Shown here one piece after another: positions 1-10,066 of a DNA stretch of 64,000 nucleotides. Where the stretch lies: assembly GCA_947489445.1 (NCBI GenBank), contig CANLDN010000005.1, positions 124,001-188,000 on the forward strand, read 5' to 3'. Origin of the DNA: an uncultured Paracoccaceae bacterium (GTDB lineage Bacteria > Pseudomonadota > Alphaproteobacteria > Rhodobacterales > Rhodobacteraceae). How positions within the stretch are numbered: the stretch's first letter is position 1; every line of letters starts with the position of its first letter. Under the pieces are notes generated by a model. That model saw only the letters and a program-made list of their open reading frames with translations, did not search any database and had not been told where the DNA came from. The position numbers and the translations under genes are program-made.

Positions 1-948
1 GATGCGATGGCCGAAGAAATGCGTCGCGATGAAGATGTATTTCTGATGGGTGAAGAGGTTGCTGAATATCAGGGCGCCTATAAGATTTCCCAGGGCTTGC
101 TGGACGAATTTGGCGCCAAGCGAGTCATTGACACACCTATCACCGAACATGGCTTTGCCGGGATCGGTGTTGGCGCAGCCTTTGGGGGCCTGAAACCGAT
201 TGTCGAGTTCATGACATTCAACTTCGCCATGCAAGCCATTGACCAGATTATCAACTCTGCCGCCAAGACGCTCTACATGTCAGGTGGTCAGATGGGTGCG
301 TCCATGGTTTTCCGTGGCCCCAACGGTGCTGCTGCACGTGTCGGCGCGCAGCACTCTCAGGATTATGCCGCATGGTACATGCAGATACCCGGCCTGAAGG
401 TGTGCATGCCCTATTCAGCCGCTGACGCGAAGGGGTTGATGAAAACGGCGATCCGTGACCCCAACCCGGTCATCTTTCTCGAAAATGAGATCCTTTACGG
501 TAAATCATTTGACGTGCCGGTCATGGATGACTTCACGATCCCCTTTGGTAAGGCCAAGATTGAACGGGCCGGTGATGACGTGACTATTGTTAGCTTTGGC
601 ATCGGCATGACTTACGCGCTGGAGGCCGCAGAAAAGCTCGCCGAAGAGGGAATCAACGCCGAGGTGATCAACCTGCGGACCCTGCGCCCGATGGATACGG
701 CTACGATCCTCGCGTCTGTCCGCAAGACCAATCGCTGCGTGACGGTCGAGGAAGGCTGGCCGCAAGGCAGCGTGGGCGGCTATATCAGCTCGGTGATCAT
801 GCAAGAGGCGTTTGACTATCTTGACGCGCCAGTCATCAACTGCACCGGCAAGGACGTGCCCATGCCTTATGCCGCAAACCTAGAGAAACATGCGCTTGTT
901 ACGGCCGCCGAAGTGGTCGACGCCTGCAAGCAAGTGACCTACCGGTAA
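1..948 (+). CDS. pdhB: Pyruvate dehydrogenase E1 component, beta subunit (5' truncated by window)
   Basis: Thiamine-dependent E1 of the pyruvate dehydrogenase complex: with the alpha subunit it decarboxylates pyruvate and acetylates the lipoyl group of E2. The frame is open from base 1, so the true start (and probably the N-terminal lipoyl domain usual in this group) lies outside the window. The visible part begins at the conserved DAMAEEM segment, then [15 protein letters not shown] and [17 protein letters not shown] of the E1-beta pyrimidine-binding domain, and ends with the C-terminal transketolase domain ([14 protein letters not shown]). It ends 12 bp before pdhC with a GGAG ribosome site between them, so the two are one operon. 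Confidence 0.96.
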   Translation, partial: DAMAEEMRRDEDVFLMGEEVAEYQGAYKISQGLLDEFGAKRVIDTPITEHGFAGIGVGAAFGGLKPIVEFMTFNFAMQAIDQIINSAAKTLYMSGGQMGASMVFRGPNGAAARVGAQHSQDYAAWYMQIPGLKVCMPYSAADAKGLMKTAIRDPNPVIFLENEILYGKSFDVPVMDDFTIPFGKAKIERAGDDVTIVSFGIGMTYALEAAEKLAEEGINAEVINLRTLRPMDTATILASVRKTNRCVTVEEGWPQGSVGGYISSVIMQEAFDYLDAPVINCTGKDVPMPYAANLEKHALVTAAEVVDACKQVTYR

Positions 949-960
949 GGAGACGACGCG

Positions 961-2295
961 ATGCCAACAGAAATTCTGATGCCCGCCCTGTCCCCCACCA
1001 TGGAGGAAGGCACGCTGGCCAAATGGCTCGTCAAGGAAGGTGACACCGTCGCATCCGGCGATGTCATGGCCGAAATCGAAACCGACAAGGCCACGATGGA
1101 GTTCGAGGCCGTGGATGAAGGCACAATTGGCAAGATCGTCGTGCCCGAAGGCACCGAAGGTGTGAAGGTCAATGATGTCATCGCCGTATTGCTGGAAGAC
1201 GGCGAAAGCGCTGATGATATCGGTGATGTATCAGCCAAATCGAAAGATGAATCTTCGCTGGCCGCACCGGCAGAGGCGAGCGACAAGACCGCCCCGGCCA
1301 AAGACCATGGACGCGGCGAGACAGATGCAACACCCGCTCCGGCGGCTACGAAGGCCGGTGACGGGCAACGTGTATTCGCAAGCCCCCTCGCCCGCCGGAT
1401 CGCGGCCGACAAGGGTTTGGACCTAGCTGACATCACAGGGTCAGGCCCACATGGTCGGATTGTGAAAGCCGATGTGGAAAACGCCAAGCCGGGCGCGAAG
1501 GCTGCGAGCGCAACTGTGCCTGCCGCGAAATCGGAAGCGACTACTGCAGCGGCAATGGCTGCCGGGCCAAGCACCGATGTGGTGCTGAAAACTTACGAAG
1601 GGCGCCCCTTCGAAGAGGTTAAGCTGGACGGGATGCGCAAAACGATCGCGGCCCGCCTGACCGAAGCCAAGCAATCGGTGCCGCACTTCTATCTGCGCCG
1701 CGACATCCAACTGGATGCACTGATGAAGTTCCGCAGTCAGCTAAATAAGCAACTGGAAGCCCGTGAGGTGAAGCTGTCGGTCAATGACTTCATCATCAAG
1801 GCTTGCGCCCTTGCTCTGCAACAGGTGCCAGATGCAAACGCCGTCTGGGCCGGTGACCGGACGCTGAAGTTTGAAAAATCCGACGTTGCAGTAGCGGTGG
1901 CCATCGAAGGTGGCCTGTTTACACCGGTTCTGCGCGATGCAGAGATGAAATCACTGTCAGCACTTTCTGCGGAGATGAAGGACCTTGCCGGCCGCGCACG
2001 CGACCGCAAACTGGCCCCGCATGAGTATCAAGGGGGTAGTTTTGCAGTTTCCAACCTTGGTATGTTCGGGATCGACAATTTCGACGCAATCATAAATCCG
2101 CCTCACGCTGCAATTCTGGCTGTTGGTGCGGGCGTAAAGAAGCCCATTGTGGGCGCAGATGGTGAGCTGGCGGTGGGGATCGTCATGTCCGTCACATTAT
2201 CGGTTGATCACCGGGTGATTGACGGAGCGCTTGGCGCGAACCTGTTGCAAGCGATCAAGGACAATCTCGAAAATCCGATGACAATGCTAGCATAA
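961..2295 (+). CDS. pdhC: Pyruvate dehydrogenase E2 (dihydrolipoyllysine-residue acetyltransferase)
   Basis: Transfers the acetyl group from lipoamide to CoA and forms the core of the pyruvate dehydrogenase complex. The 444 residues show one N-terminal lipoyl domain with the lipoylation site [11 protein letters not shown] (about residues 40-50), an Ala/Pro/Lys-rich linker, an E3-binding domain ([28 protein letters not shown], in two visible parts) and a C-terminal catalytic domain with the [10 protein letters not shown] active-site motif. ATG is preceded by AAGGAGACGACGCG. No lpd (E3) gene follows; the next gene, cysE, faces it across a hairpin. Confidence 0.97.
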   Translation: MPTEILMPALSPTMEEGTLAKWLVKEGDTVASGDVMAEIETDKATMEFEAVDEGTIGKIVVPEGTEGVKVNDVIAVLLEDGESADDIGDVSAKSKDESSLAAPAEASDKTAPAKDHGRGETDATPAPAATKAGDGQRVFASPLARRIAADKGLDLADITGSGPHGRIVKADVENAKPGAKAASATVPAAKSEATTAAAMAAGPSTDVVLKTYEGRPFEEVKLDGMRKTIAARLTEAKQSVPHFYLRRDIQLDALMKFRSQLNKQLEAREVKLSVNDFIIKACALALQQVPDANAVWAGDRTLKFEKSDVAVAVAIEGGLFTPVLRDAEMKSLSALSAEMKDLAGRARDRKLAPHEYQGGSFAVSNLGMFGIDNFDAIINPPHAAILAVGAGVKKPIVGADGELAVGIVMSVTLSVDHRVIDGALGANLLQAIKDNLENPMTMLA

Positions 2296-2306
2296 ATGTG
2301 AAATGA

Positions 2307-2337
2307 CCGGTTCCTTTGGTGGAACCGGCAATTTTAC
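2307..2337. terminator. Bidirectional hairpin between pdhC and cysE
   Basis: CCGGTTCC (2307-2314) pairs with GGAACCGG (2321-2328) around a six-base loop, followed by CAATTTTAC on the plus strand. It sits in the 38-bp gap between two converging genes, the expected place for a shared terminator. The T tract is short, so strength is uncertain. Confidence 0.65.
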
Positions 2338-3143
2338 TTCGCAGTGTCTAGCAACTGGTCCATGCTGATTGATGGTTGCGAGCATCCCGCCTCCCCCACG
2401 ATCTTTGCAGGCACGCCGGCAACAGTTTTCATTGGTGGCACTTCTTCCAGAACGACAGAACCAGCCGCGATGCGACTGCAATGGCCGACCTTGATATTGC
2501 CAAGCACCTTTGCACCTGCACCAATCAATACGCCATTTCCAATCTTGGGATGACGATCATCATCTTCCTTGCCCGTACCGCCGAGGGTCACCGAATGAAG
2601 CATAGAGACGTTATCGCCGACAACAGCCGTCTCACCGACTACGATTGAGTGGGCATGGTCGATCATGATCCCCTGCCCAATCCGAGCCGCTGGATGAATG
2701 TCAACACCAAAGATCTCGCTGACCCGCATTTGCACAAAATAAGCAAGGTCGCGGCGGCCCCGCTTCCAAAGCCAGTGGCCAAGACGATACGATTGAATAG
2801 CCTGAAACCCCTTGAAAAACAGCAAGGGCTGCAGAAGCCGGTGGCAAGCCGGATCACGATCATAAATCGCGACAATATCTGCGCGCGCAGCGGTCAACAA
2901 AGCTGGGTCCTCGGCGTAGGCTTCATCAGCAATCTCGCGCAAAATCTGTTCGGACATCTCTGGCGAAGCCAGTTTCATCGAAATCCGGTACGCCAATGCA
3001 CCTTCAAAGCTCTTGTGGTGCAGGACACCGGCGTGAATTAAACCACCCATTAAAGGCTCTGAGACAATAGCGTCTTCTGCTTCTTCGCAGATACGATGCC
3101 AAACCGGGTCAAGCTCTGTAAGCGCAGGTTGTAAATGTGCCAT
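2334..3143 (-). CDS. cysE: Serine O-acetyltransferase
   Basis: Acetylates L-serine with acetyl-CoA, the first step of cysteine synthesis. The 269 residues have the usual helical N-terminal domain (SEPLMGGLIHAGVLHH, AEDPALLTAARADIVAIYDRDPA in parts) and a left-handed parallel beta-helix of hexapeptide repeats carrying the signature DIHPAARIGQGIMIDHAHSIVVGE (partly quoted) and HSVTLGGTGKE. Length is normal for the family. It is transcribed alone; a 17-bp palindrome lies 68-84 bp upstream of its ATG. Confidence 0.96.
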   Translation of the reverse strand: MAHLQPALTELDPVWHRICEEAEDAIVSEPLMGGLIHAGVLHHKSFEGALAYRISMKLASPEMSEQILREIADEAYAEDPALLTAARADIVAIYDRDPACHRLLQPLLFFKGFQAIQSYRLGHWLWKRGRRDLAYFVQMRVSEIFGVDIHPAARIGQGIMIDHAHSIVVGETAVVGDNVSMLHSVTLGGTGKEDDDRHPKIGNGVLIGAGAKVLGNIKVGHCSRIAAGSVVLEEVPPMKTVAGVPAKIVGEAGCSQPSISMDQLLDTAK

Positions 3144-3210
3144 TGGACTTATCCTTCATGCCAGACCTCTTGTTTAGTCCAGATATGGAGCATTCGCCAA
3201 GAACAAAGCT

Positions 3211-3227
3211 GTGATTTGTCAAATCAC
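3211..3227. promoter_or_regulatory. 17-bp perfect palindrome between cysE and the end of the GTA operon
   Basis: GTGATTTG-T-CAAATCAC, 8-bp arms and a one-base centre. It covers the stop codon of the small gene at 3224-3517 and lies upstream of cysE (same strand), so it could be an operator for cysE. A one-base centre suits a dimeric repressor better than a terminator. About one such palindrome is expected by chance in 64 kb, so this is a weak call based on position. Confidence 0.3.
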
Positions 3228-3517
3228 CCTAATTGATCGCTTGTGCAAGCGGACAAATGCGTAATCACGACGCACAGGCAATCCAGATAAGTCTTGCTGC
3301 ATCTTTGGGCGCGCGGGGCCGCATTAAATCGCGCTGAGGCAGACATGAGCGAACCGTTTCCAAAATCCGGGTGAGGTCGCCCGGTTCGTTTCCTGTAGCG
3401 ATCTGCCAGTCGTGCATTCTGGTGCAGAACTGCCATGGCGCCCAAACGCTTATCACAGTCAAGAGCCAGCAGAACACGTGCTGCCATCTCAATATCGGCA
3501 AGTTGAACAGCGCGCAT
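3224..3517 (-). CDS. Small conserved GTA-adjacent protein (DUF7742-like)
   Basis: 97 residues with no transmembrane segment. It starts ATG only 8 bp after the stop of GTA g15 and on the same strand, so it is probably the last gene of that transcript. The pattern MRAV..AD...AARVLLAL...R, then ADRYRKRTGRPHPDFGNGSLM and a C-terminal YLDCLCVVI matches, from memory, a small uncharacterised Rhodobacteraceae family (DUF7742) found beside GTA genes. Function is unknown. The stop codon falls inside a 17-bp palindrome. Confidence 0.7.
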   Translation of the reverse strand: MRAVQLADIEMAARVLLALDCDKRLGAMAVLHQNARLADRYRKRTGRPHPDFGNGSLMSASARFNAAPRAQRCSKTYLDCLCVVITHLSACTSDQLG

Positions 3518-3525
3518 GAGATGTT

Positions 3526-6500
3526 CTAACTTTGCCGCAGAAGTGTCACTTCGGGCCCAGCGCCATATCTATCAGAAAGCTGTGCCACCTTGATGCTGAA
3601 CGGATCAGTTCCAACTTCCGACGCTTGGTCCGCTGCCGGATAAGTCCACCGAGTACTTGTAACGATTTCTTCGCGGCGTATTACGCCATTCTGAACAACA
3701 CGAACCACGTAGCTTTCGATTGCCTCCCCGAGTGGGATATCTCCGTCCGCCCAGATATCGCCGTCAATTCTACTACAACGGATCCAAGACACATCAAGGC
3801 CTGTCGCAGCCTCGTTCGCGCGCAGATGCGCAACGGGATAGGGCCTTAGTCCATTGCCCTTAAAGGTGAATGCCGCAGAGCGAAAACTGGGGTCAGTAAT
3901 GGGCCGTTTTGCTGGCCCATACCTGAAGAAGCGCTCGCTACCTCGCGTGGTCGTCGGCAATGTCAGTTGATCTGGCGTGCCGTCAAGCAAGACCACGCGC
4001 GACCCAGCGGGCCATACATCGGGCATGATGCCGCGGCTTCCCGCTTGCCCGCGCAATAACGAGGTCATTAAAAATAAGCGTTCTGCAATTGGATCGGCGT
4101 CACGAAATTGGATAATCTCCCACAGGTCGGCAGACCCATCACCAATCGCAATCGCATTTGCGCCCGACAACAGCATTTGCGTTGTCACAGAGCTGATAGC
4201 CCCATCAATCAGCTTCACCTCCAGCCCCGCCCCACGATCCCAAATCCCCACTGGTCCCCCTGGAAGTGGGTTTTGTGTGACACCGATTGTCGCAGCGTCC
4301 TGGACAATCTCTTGCAGCACATATCCGCTATCTTGTGCGGCTCCATAAAGCGCGACACTTCCCGGCCAAGGACGTGCTGATGCCGCCACATGCGGCGCAT
4401 ACGGGTCTTCGCTGCCCGTCAAGAGTGGAAGGTCCAAAAACAACATCTCGACAGGCACTGGGCCAACAAAAGGTCTCCGACTGATATCATCAGTCCTTGT
4501 CGGCTGATGGCGGTAAACCTCCGCATCTATCCGGGTTGCCTCGGCGAGGCGCAGACCTGCCTCCTCGACCCGATCAACGCGGTAAAGTCCGGCGTGATCA
4601 CTGGTCTCAAGCGCAACAACGTCGCCAGGTCCGACGGCAAGTTGCGATGGCGGTATTGCGAAGCTAGCGGTGTCACGACCAACCCGCGCTTCTTGCAGCC
4701 AGCGAGTGACAGTATTGCAGCCTTCGCCACGGGTGAGCGCTAAGGGTACCTCGCTGCGGGTCACGCCAAGTGTGGCCTCATCAGGATGGACAGCTTCAGC
4801 CGCTACGGCCTCATAATCACCATCTGCATTCAGATGGCCGAACTGCACCCGACCTGCAACCTCTGCAGACGGCAGGCGGGTTAGCGCAATCGACTGATCC
4901 TTTTCTGGATCAATCGCCAAAACGTCGTCATTCAATATATGATCAACGCGCCCATCACGGTTTTGGAACACAAGCATGCCGTCCCGTTCCATCGCTTCAA
5001 ACCCATAGGTCAGCATCAAAGGCTGTAAAGCAGCACGTGCCGAAGTCACGGTATTTACAACATAACCTCGCACCACCCCATAAAGCCGTGACACATCGTA
5101 AGCCGAAACACCGGATCGCTCGCAGATTTCTGATACCACGCTTGCCAAAGATCTATTTGTGGCCCGCCCATTCAACCAATGGCCGCGCGCGTAATTGTCA
5201 CCATCTGACCACAAAGTCCGATTGGACGGAAAGAATGGATGAGGACGTGCATCCCAGGCCCAGACATGCATACGCGCAGTATCAATCATACGCCCATCGT
5301 ACTCTGTCGACATCGGATTATTTGCACCGTCTGCGAAGTGTCCGTAAACAGCACGCAGATATTGCATTTGCATAAAGTCATCACGGTTGCCGTTTGAATA
5401 GTATGGCAACCGCGATTCCGATGACTTGGGATCGAGGAATTTGTTAGGCTGGTTCGCACCTTTATCAATTGCCGCGCAACCAAACTCTGTAAACCAGATA
5501 GGCTTGCTTTGCGGCTCCCACGCCGTTCGCGTTTCCTGTCGAATGCCGTCAATACGGTCGTGGTGTTGATTGCTCCACCACCCCACAAAATCCTTATATC
5601 GCCAGACCCAAGGCTCGCCATCGCCATCAGTGATCGGACTGCGTCGCTGCGCATCGCGCGCTTCGGGGGTGGCATAAAACCAGTCATATCCTTCCCCCCC
5701 GGCAACATTCGCGCGAAGGTAATTCAGGTCATAAATGGCACCTGCGGCGATGTCCTTATGGTCCTCACCATCCCGCCAATCGGCCAGCGGCATATAGTTG
5801 TCGATGCCAATAAAATCGATGTTGGCATCTGCCCATAGCGGATCAAGATGAAAGAACTTGTCGGCAGTGCCAGCAGGTTGATACCCATGGTACTCGGACC
5901 AATCGGCGGCATAGCTTATCTTACAGTCCGGACCCAAAACGGTGCGAACATCACCCGCCAATTGCCGCAACGCCTCAACGGCAGGAAATGTGTTGTTGCC
6001 CCCCCGAATTTGAGTAAGGCCGCGCATCTCAGAACCAATACAGAATGCTGCTACACCACCAGACGCAGCGCAAAGATGAGCGTAATGCAGAACGAAGCGA
6101 CGATAGCTCCATTCATCAGGGCCGGTGTAGCTAACTTGCGTCCCCGAAATTGCAAAATCGGCAACTGATGCAGTACCCATAAAGGCTGCCACTTCAGCAT
6201 CAGCCACCGCAGTCCCATCGGGCGTGCCAGCCAGCGTTGGCGCGAGCGATGTTGTAATACGCCCACGCCAAGGTAGAACCGGTTGTCCTGTCTGGCCGGT
6301 CCAAGGGTCGGGGAGCGTGTTTCCGTCCAACTGCTCCATCAAAATGAAGGGGTAGAAAACGGGTTCCAGTCCACGCGCCTTCATGTCGATGATCGCCTCA
6401 ACAACTGATGCGTCTGTTGGTGTCCCGCCATAAACGGGCTTTCCGTCTCTGTATGGAACGGTTGATGCGCTGCCCCTACTCTGTCCGGCGACGAGCCACG

Positions 6501-7428
6501 GCATCGCCTCGGCATCAATCTCGGTCTGCTCTACCTTCGGTTCGATTTGACAATCGGCACAGCGCAAATCGGTCCCAAACCATGAAACAACCATGACTGT
6601 TGAACCACAGGCTGGCAGCTCCCCTTGCAGCGCGTCCATCGACGTTGCAAAGTCGCTCTGCCCAAGCGGAGAGTTCGTGTTTATTGCAACCTGCTCACCA
6701 TATGAAGGCGACAGATAGACCTGAGATGTGGCAAGCCCATATTCCCCAGTTCCGGGGATTAGCGCCACGCCTGTCACAATATCCGCAAGATCGTCGGCCA
6801 CATCAGGTTGGTCGGCGCGCATCACTTCGAAAGTGAACTGCGGCACCCGGTTGCCGAACTGTGCCAGAGGAAGGTCTTCAAAAACAACATAAGCCGTACT
6901 ACGATAGGCAGGCGTATTCGCTATGCCTTCTACGGCTGCGATCTTTGGATCGGCCATCTGATCCAAAGTGCCTTCGTATACGCGCATATTCAGATCACCT
7001 AAGGAAACTTCTGCACCATCAGCCCAGATACGACCCACCCGGCTAATCTGCCCTTCGCATAATGCGACAGCCAAGCTGACGGTGTATGAATACTCCTTTA
7101 CTGACGGTGTCGCCGGCGCACCCTTCCCGCCTCCCTGGGTTTTGCTGGATTCCTTGAATTGAGACGCCCAGATAACCTGACCCGCAACACGCATCCGACC
7201 ATAGACCTGTTGCACGTCGGCGCCTTCCGAAGCGCCCGTCAGACGGAACCGATCAACGCGCCCAGTTTCTACTGGCTCACTACCAGCGCCAAGCAATTGC
7301 TGATCAATGTGACGACCAATTGCAGCGCCAGCCGCACGTCCGATTGCAGCCATAGAAAGACCAAGGACAGAGCCACCAATAGACCCGCCAATTGCCGCAC
7401 CAGCAGCAGAAAGAACGATTGTCGCCAT
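3526..7428 (-). CDS. GTA g15, baseplate megatron protein (glycoside-hydrolase/TIM-barrel-like, host specificity)
   Basis: 1300 residues, the last large structural gene of the gene transfer agent and the longest in the cluster. It opens with a hydrophobic Gly/Ala-rich segment (about residues 5-40), followed by phage-tail-protein-like sequence. The middle (about 400-800) holds the TIM-barrel-like domain with KISYAADWSEYHGY, DFIGIDNYMPLADWRD and PIWFTEFGCAAIDKGANQPN, typical of GTA g15 and a glycoside-hydrolase fold; the C-terminal part is beta-rich. In the R. capsulatus particle this protein sits at the tail tip and is thought to contact the recipient cell. The ATG follows the g14 stop by 5 bp. 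The frame is intact throughout. Confidence 0.95.
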   Translation of the reverse strand: MATIVLSAAGAAIGGSIGGSVLGLSMAAIGRAAGAAIGRHIDQQLLGAGSEPVETGRVDRFRLTGASEGADVQQVYGRMRVAGQVIWASQFKESSKTQGGGKGAPATPSVKEYSYTVSLAVALCEGQISRVGRIWADGAEVSLGDLNMRVYEGTLDQMADPKIAAVEGIANTPAYRSTAYVVFEDLPLAQFGNRVPQFTFEVMRADQPDVADDLADIVTGVALIPGTGEYGLATSQVYLSPSYGEQVAINTNSPLGQSDFATSMDALQGELPACGSTVMVVSWFGTDLRCADCQIEPKVEQTEIDAEAMPWLVAGQSRGSASTVPYRDGKPVYGGTPTDASVVEAIIDMKARGLEPVFYPFILMEQLDGNTLPDPWTGQTGQPVLPWRGRITTSLAPTLAGTPDGTAVADAEVAAFMGTASVADFAISGTQVSYTGPDEWSYRRFVLHYAHLCAASGGVAAFCIGSEMRGLTQIRGGNNTFPAVEALRQLAGDVRTVLGPDCKISYAADWSEYHGYQPAGTADKFFHLDPLWADANIDFIGIDNYMPLADWRDGEDHKDIAAGAIYDLNYLRANVAGGEGYDWFYATPEARDAQRRSPITDGDGEPWVWRYKDFVGWWSNQHHDRIDGIRQETRTAWEPQSKPIWFTEFGCAAIDKGANQPNKFLDPKSSESRLPYYSNGNRDDFMQMQYLRAVYGHFADGANNPMSTEYDGRMIDTARMHVWAWDARPHPFFPSNRTLWSDGDNYARGHWLNGRATNRSLASVVSEICERSGVSAYDVSRLYGVVRGYVVNTVTSARAALQPLMLTYGFEAMERDGMLVFQNRDGRVDHILNDDVLAIDPEKDQSIALTRLPSAEVAGRVQFGHLNADGDYEAVAAEAVHPDEATLGVTRSEVPLALTRGEGCNTVTRWLQEARVGRDTASFAIPPSQLAVGPGDVVALETSDHAGLYRVDRVEEAGLRLAEATRIDAEVYRHQPTRTDDISRRPFVGPVPVEMLFLDLPLLTGSEDPYAPHVAASARPWPGSVALYGAAQDSGYVLQEIVQDAATIGVTQNPLPGGPVGIWDRGAGLEVKLIDGAISSVTTQMLLSGANAIAIGDGSADLWEIIQFRDADPIAERLFLMTSLLRGQAGSRGIMPDVWPAGSRVVLLDGTPDQLTLPTTTRGSERFFRYGPAKRPITDPSFRSAAFTFKGNGLRPYPVAHLRANEAATGLDVSWIRCSRIDGDIWADGDIPLGEAIESYVVRVVQNGVIRREEIVTSTRWTYPAADQASEVGTDPFSIKVAQLSDRYGAGPEVTLLRQS

Positions 7429-7433
7429 AAGAC

Positions 7434-7865
7434 TTATCCTTGTGAAAGGGTGAAACGGGCGGCGATGCGTCGCCGCCAGGGCAATGATAGCGGGCTCTCA
7501 ACAACGCCATGACCGGTGTAGGCGTGAATGAAGTGCGGGTAAGAGCCAGCTTTGGAAACGATGCCAAGATGCTTGGCAACTGCACCATCGCGCATTCGAA
7601 AAAGCAGGATATGGCCTGCTGATATTTCCGCATTTTTCGCCAACGACAAATGGCGCATCGCAGCAGCATAGAGCATCTCATGTCCCTGCGGTTCTGACCA
7701 GTCGGCCGTATATGCTGGCACAGTTTCCGGTTCCTCTCCCCTTACCTCGCGCCAGACACCGCGCAGAAGACCTAAACAATCACACCCAACACCTTTAACA
7801 GAGGCCTGATGAAGATAAGGCGTCCCAATCCAAGATCGTGCTACATCTGCAAAGACATGCGTCAT
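7434..7865 (-). CDS. GTA g14, NlpC/P60-type cell-wall peptidase
   Basis: 143 residues. The NlpC/P60 catalytic cysteine is seen in SVKGVGCDCLGLLRGVW (about residues 23-39) and the histidine in AKHLGIVSKAGSYPHFIHA. In the GTA it is a tail-tip peptidase that is thought to open recipient peptidoglycan. Its ATG overlaps the stop of g13 by 4 bp (ATGA type), so the two are translationally coupled. Confidence 0.95.
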   Translation of the reverse strand: MTHVFADVARSWIGTPYLHQASVKGVGCDCLGLLRGVWREVRGEEPETVPAYTADWSEPQGHEMLYAAAMRHLSLAKNAEISAGHILLFRMRDGAVAKHLGIVSKAGSYPHFIHAYTGHGVVESPLSLPWRRRIAARFTLSQG

Positions 7866-8764
7866 CTGTCACCGCCTTCGTCAGGATCGCGGCTTTGGCC
7901 GGTATTGCTCCCATCTGAACGCGGCACACTGACGAGCCAATCATCCCCTGGAATTGCGGGGAAGCCCTGATAATTCAAAAGATTCTCGAATTTCTCGCGA
8001 CAGGTCTCAGCGCGCTTGTCGCAGCCCGCGACCAGACGAACAATGTCGCCCATCTCAACAAGTGCCCTGATTGGTTGCCAAAGTGTAATGATGCGATCCT
8101 CACCCGATACTTCATCAAGCTTGATGACACCGCTCAGCCCCGCCGCCGCGCCGGACTGGATCTCCAAGGAACCACTCTCAAACCAACGGCTCTCAAATTG
8201 GGAAACCCCAGTGAACTGATATACCTGTTTATTTTCAATGGCTTCAACCGCAATCTCTATGGTGTGGTTGGCGGTATTGGTATCAAATCGGCATCGTTCA
8301 TCGCCCAGCACGGCGCTGCATGTTTTGAGGTAGGACCGCCCCTGAGGTTGGTTCAGCGCATCGGTTAACCCACGCAATTCCGCCTGAAAGCCGCCAGATG
8401 CGCGAGTAATTTCACCAATTGTACCTTTAAAGCGAATTTGACGGGCCTCAGGATTATCCCACTGCACCAGCCAGGTGGTCACTTGCGCGCAATCATAGCG
8501 ACCTGCCTCAATGTCAGCCTCCGTAATCGCAGCGGCAGCTAACACACCAATCGCCTCAGTGTTATTGACAGAAAGCCCCGTTGTACTGGAAATAGCGCGC
8601 GCGCTCAGACCCGCTTCCGGCATGAAATCGAGCCCGTCAAAACGGATTGGACGGTCATGGTCGGTAAACCCAAGCGTCAGGCCATCCTGGCGTACCACCG
8701 CCCAACAATGACAAACGTGGGTGGCACCGGTCGACAGATGCGCGATCAGTGCATCAACGGTCAT
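7862..8764 (-). CDS. GTA g13, tail hub protein (DUF2163)
   Basis: 300 residues. The N-terminal DUF2163 domain is visible as HVCHCWAVVRQDGLTLGFTDHD followed by GLSVNNTEAIGVL (quoted in short parts). The C-terminal domain carries two cysteine pairs, KTCSAVLGDERC and GCDKRAETC, a pattern that in the R. capsulatus hub protein is associated with an iron-sulfur cluster. It overlaps g12 by 4 bp and g14 by 4 bp. Confidence 0.95.
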   Translation of the reverse strand: MTVDALIAHLSTGATHVCHCWAVVRQDGLTLGFTDHDRPIRFDGLDFMPEAGLSARAISSTTGLSVNNTEAIGVLAAAAITEADIEAGRYDCAQVTTWLVQWDNPEARQIRFKGTIGEITRASGGFQAELRGLTDALNQPQGRSYLKTCSAVLGDERCRFDTNTANHTIEIAVEAIENKQVYQFTGVSQFESRWFESGSLEIQSGAAAGLSGVIKLDEVSGEDRIITLWQPIRALVEMGDIVRLVAGCDKRAETCREKFENLLNYQGFPAIPGDDWLVSVPRSDGSNTGQSRDPDEGGDR

Positions 8765-9393
8765 ACCCTGATCTCCACAATCGGCACATCCGGTACTTCA
8801 CCGGCATCAAAGCTGGAGATTGAGGTCATAATCGCGTCGGTGTCAAAACGAACGGGAACGTCGAATTCAAAGCCAGCACGCACTTCAGCACCCAAGTCTG
8901 GCGGGTGATCAAAACGCACGGTTCCCGTTTCGAAATCAACCTCAAAATCGACACCCTCCTGCCGCAGGTCGCCACCAATCGACAGACGAACCGAACCCGC
9001 GACTGGTTTTGAAATGGGGCGAACATAGGTTGTCTCGCCCGATCGGTAAGTCTTGGTCAGTTGCGCGATATCCGTCACCTCATCGCCAACGGCAATCAGT
9101 TGATCCAAACCTGATATCTCTTGAGAAGGAATGCAGGATTTGAAATCGCTCCAATCCTTCCAACGAAACCCGATCAGCTGACCCTGGCGGGCCTCAAAGA
9201 ACGCAATCAGTACTTCAACGTCATCAAGCGAACGCAGCCCCAATCCCGCATCATACCTCCTGCGGGCATGCGCCCAAGGAGTGTTACGTTCCTCAAACCC
9301 ATTCGCAAGGGTCACAATTTCTGTCCGGCGCTCCGGCCCACCGACCGAACCAAAGCTCAATGATGCCGGAAAACGCACCTCATGAAATGCCAT
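8761..9393 (-). CDS. GTA g12, distal tail protein (DUF2460)
   Basis: 210 residues from the ATG at 9393 (MAFHEVRFPASLSFG). A longer open frame runs upstream into g11, but family members begin at this methionine and AAGGGG lies just upstream. Conserved DUF2460 landmarks are GSVGGPERRTEIVTLANGFE, ERNTPWAHARRRYDAG and FEARQGQLIGFRWKDWSDF. It forms the ring that joins tail tube and baseplate. Ten bp separate it from g11. Confidence 0.95.
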   Translation of the reverse strand: MAFHEVRFPASLSFGSVGGPERRTEIVTLANGFEERNTPWAHARRRYDAGLGLRSLDDVEVLIAFFEARQGQLIGFRWKDWSDFKSCIPSQEISGLDQLIAVGDEVTDIAQLTKTYRSGETTYVRPISKPVAGSVRLSIGGDLRQEGVDFEVDFETGTVRFDHPPDLGAEVRAGFEFDVPVRFDTDAIMTSISSFDAGEVPDVPIVEIRV

Positions 9394-9403
9394 TCTTGTC
9401 CCC

Positions 9404-10066
9404 TTAACGATTACGCTGACTGCGACCCAAAGCGCGGGCCATCTGTGTTGCAATCTGTCCCTGGCTTCGCTGAAAACCCTGCGCATCCGGGGACGAAATA
9501 TTCATGTTGACCGTAACAGCCCCGCCGCCTTGGGTGCGCACACCCAAACGCCCATCTGCACCGCGTGACAGCGGCATTATCGCCTCCGGACCCGCCTCAC
9601 CCATCAGGCCTGTCCCGCCGCGCATGGGAAAGCTGGTGGGGGAGCTAACAACACCACCCTTGGCAAATGGCATCACCTTGCCTTGCGAAAACGGCGCACC
9701 ATCAGCGAAGGGCATCAAACCTGCTACGGCGGCACTCAATCCGTCAGCGAGCACGCCGCCCATATGATCAGCAACCGGTTGGATCGCAGCGGAATAGGCC
9801 GTATCGATCATCGATTGGGCCAAACCGCTCAGCGCATCTGACAATTTCATGCCGTCCAGTAACAATCCATCAAATGCCTTTCGCAGACCCCCGGAAAAGC
9901 CCCGTTCCAGATTGCCAAGGTCACGTGTTGTCTCACTCAACGAACCTTGAACGTCACGTAATTGATTATCGAACGCCGCAGTAACAGCGGCGGCGTCTCC
10001 CAGCGTCTGCTCAAGTGCGGAAACGTCGCTTTCAAGCGCATCCAACTTGTCTAAATCATCCATCAT
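9404..10066 (-). CDS. GTA g11, tail tape measure protein
   Basis: 220 residues, short because the GTA tail is short. It begins with a heptad-like coiled-coil stretch (LDKLDALESDVSALEQTLGD), followed by a Gly/Ala-rich middle (AIQPVADHMGGVLADGLSAA) and GAPFSQGKVMPFAKGGVVSS with MRGGTGLMGEAGPEAIMPL, the phage tape-measure C-terminal motif. Two ATG codons are adjacent (10066 and 10063). It overlaps the preceding small gene by 11 bp. Confidence 0.93.
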   Translation of the reverse strand: MMDDLDKLDALESDVSALEQTLGDAAAVTAAFDNQLRDVQGSLSETTRDLGNLERGFSGGLRKAFDGLLLDGMKLSDALSGLAQSMIDTAYSAAIQPVADHMGGVLADGLSAAVAGLMPFADGAPFSQGKVMPFAKGGVVSSPTSFPMRGGTGLMGEAGPEAIMPLSRGADGRLGVRTQGGGAVTVNMNISSPDAQGFQRSQGQIATQMARALGRSQRNR

